A DNA stretch of 34,058 bases from Saprospiraceae bacterium (GTDB lineage: Bacteria > Bacteroidota > Bacteroidia > Chitinophagales > Saprospiraceae): contig JAHDFX010000046.1 in the NCBI GenBank assembly GCA_020627965.1, forward strand, positions 1-34,058. The letters run 5' to 3'. Shown here piece after piece: positions 33,579 through 34,058 of the stretch (position 1 is its first letter; each line of letters starts with the position of its first letter). A program made the translations under genes and the position numbers. The notes beneath the pieces are model-generated. The model saw nothing but the letters and a program-made list of their open reading frames with translations, did no database searches and was not told the DNA's origin.

Positions 33579-34058
33579 ATGAAAAAAATTTACATTTTAT
33601 TGCCTGCGCTATTGATTACCGCCATAGCCTGGGCACAGCCCGCCAATGACGACTGTACTAATGCTATCTCAATCAACATCGCAACTGATGAAGCTTCCTG
33701 TGCTTCAGTAAGTGGAAGTACCGTGGGCGGAACAGGTTCCAGTACCCCCGAATTTGTCTGTTCCGGGTCTTGGTTTGGAGATGATATATGGTTTTCTTTT
33801 ACAACGGGTATGACTGTTCCTGCCAACGGAGTTGTTGTCAAGGCATCTTTTGGAAGCATAGGGCAAGTACCTGCTGTAGGCATGGCTGTATATCCTGATT
33901 GTGGAACAGCAGCATTGCCTTTTGCTTGTTTTTCTAATGGTGATGGTACTGAAGACAACATACGTGTCTATCCTGCCTCTATGCAACCTAATAGCACTTA
34001 TTACATTCGTGTGTGGTCAGGAGGAAGTATTAATGACGACTCTGGAGAAGTAGATATC
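33579..34058 (+). CDS. Secreted protein, 5' part only (runs off the window)
   Basis: 160 codons are open from ATG 33579 to the last base, so the gene continues beyond the window. Signal peptide MKKIYILLPALLITAIAWAQ. The mature start PANDDCTNAISI is a very common beginning of large, T9SS-exported surface proteins of Bacteroidota. It is followed by a Cys-rich jelly-roll-like domain: DIWFSFTTG, VGMAVYPDCGT and PNSTYYIRVWSGGS, the 'W(Y/F)..T....YY.RV' pattern of the bacterial pre-peptidase/CBM-like family. Complete size, catalytic domains and sorting signal lie outside. Adhesin or exo-enzyme roles are both possible. Confidence 0.85.
   Translation, partial: MKKIYILLPALLITAIAWAQPANDDCTNAISINIATDEASCASVSGSTVGGTGSSTPEFVCSGSWFGDDIWFSFTTGMTVPANGVVVKASFGSIGQVPAVGMAVYPDCGTAALPFACFSNGDGTEDNIRVYPASMQPNSTYYIRVWSGGSINDDSGEVDI

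Noticed and set aside
33590-33986. Two minus-strand frames of 123 and 93 codons at the right end
   Set aside because: The + strand here encodes a signal peptide and a PANDDC-type mature protein to the window edge; the minus frames are its complement.
1-34058. CRISPR arrays, phage genes, toxin-antitoxin pairs, complete IS elements
   Set aside because: No regularly spaced repeats, integrase, transposase or structural phage genes, and no adjacent small toxin/antitoxin frames were seen.

Overview
The window is chromosomal DNA from a Gram-negative, AT-rich member of the Bacteroidota, most like the Saprospirales/Chitinophagales/Cytophagales side of the phylum (the exact lineage cannot be settled from sequence alone). 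The evidence is a type IX secretion C-terminal sorting domain, abundant secreted proteins with signal peptides ending in -AQ, an LPS Kdo transferase, Wza/SLBB and Wzi-like surface-polysaccharide proteins, and promoters of the Bacteroidota type (TTTG, about 19 bp, TAnnTTTG). No phage, CRISPR array, complete insertion sequence or classical defence island is visible.

Layout. 1-700: a palindromic interspersed repeat cut by the window edge, then the 3' remnant of a gene and a strong terminator. 840-3564: two LVIVD-repeat lipoproteins, an outer-membrane barrel and pdxJ, all on +. 3570-6171: an arsenate-reductase-like phosphatase (-), two small secreted proteins (+) and a LOG-family phosphoribohydrolase (-). 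6172-7334: a 1.16 kb gene-poor gap with tRNA-Glu(TTC) and a candidate ~290-nt non-coding RNA that has its own promoter and terminator. 7335-9557: glycolytic gap-pgk operon. 9631-16972: exopolysaccharide operon on - (ugd, UDP-xylose synthase, rfbB, a 900-aa Wza-like SLBB protein, Wzz-like co-polymerase). 17232-24959: + strand envelope run (OM protein, waaA with a TTG start, T9SS-exported arylsulfotransferase, sodium:solute symporter, Wzi/RemB-like barrel). 24956-27428: MerR regulator, M23 endopeptidase and FolB with a cysteine-rich tail (all -). 27604-33146: glutaryl-CoA dehydrogenase-like gene (+), TMTC-like membrane/TPR protein (-), a 160-bp hairpin element, and a long-chain acyl-CoA dehydrogenase (+). 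33147-34058: a region dense in nested hairpins, then a secreted protein that runs off the end.

The genes work mostly on the cell surface. ugd and the decarboxylase turn UDP-glucose into UDP-xylose, rfbB makes the dTDP-4-keto-6-deoxyglucose branch point, and the Wza/Wzz pair exports the polymer. The Wzi-like barrel and waaA serve the outer leaflet, and the M23 enzyme remodels peptidoglycan. The two acyl-CoA dehydrogenases point to amino-acid (lysine/tryptophan) and fatty-acid degradation. The most unusual items are the two structured non-coding regions (6555-6884 and 33208-33415), which share a 16-base motif, the hairpin element at 30812-30971, the FolB plus CWC-type cysteine domain fusion, and a perfect palindrome overlapping the -33 box of the acyl-CoA dehydrogenase promoter. 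I found no clearly novel multi-gene system.
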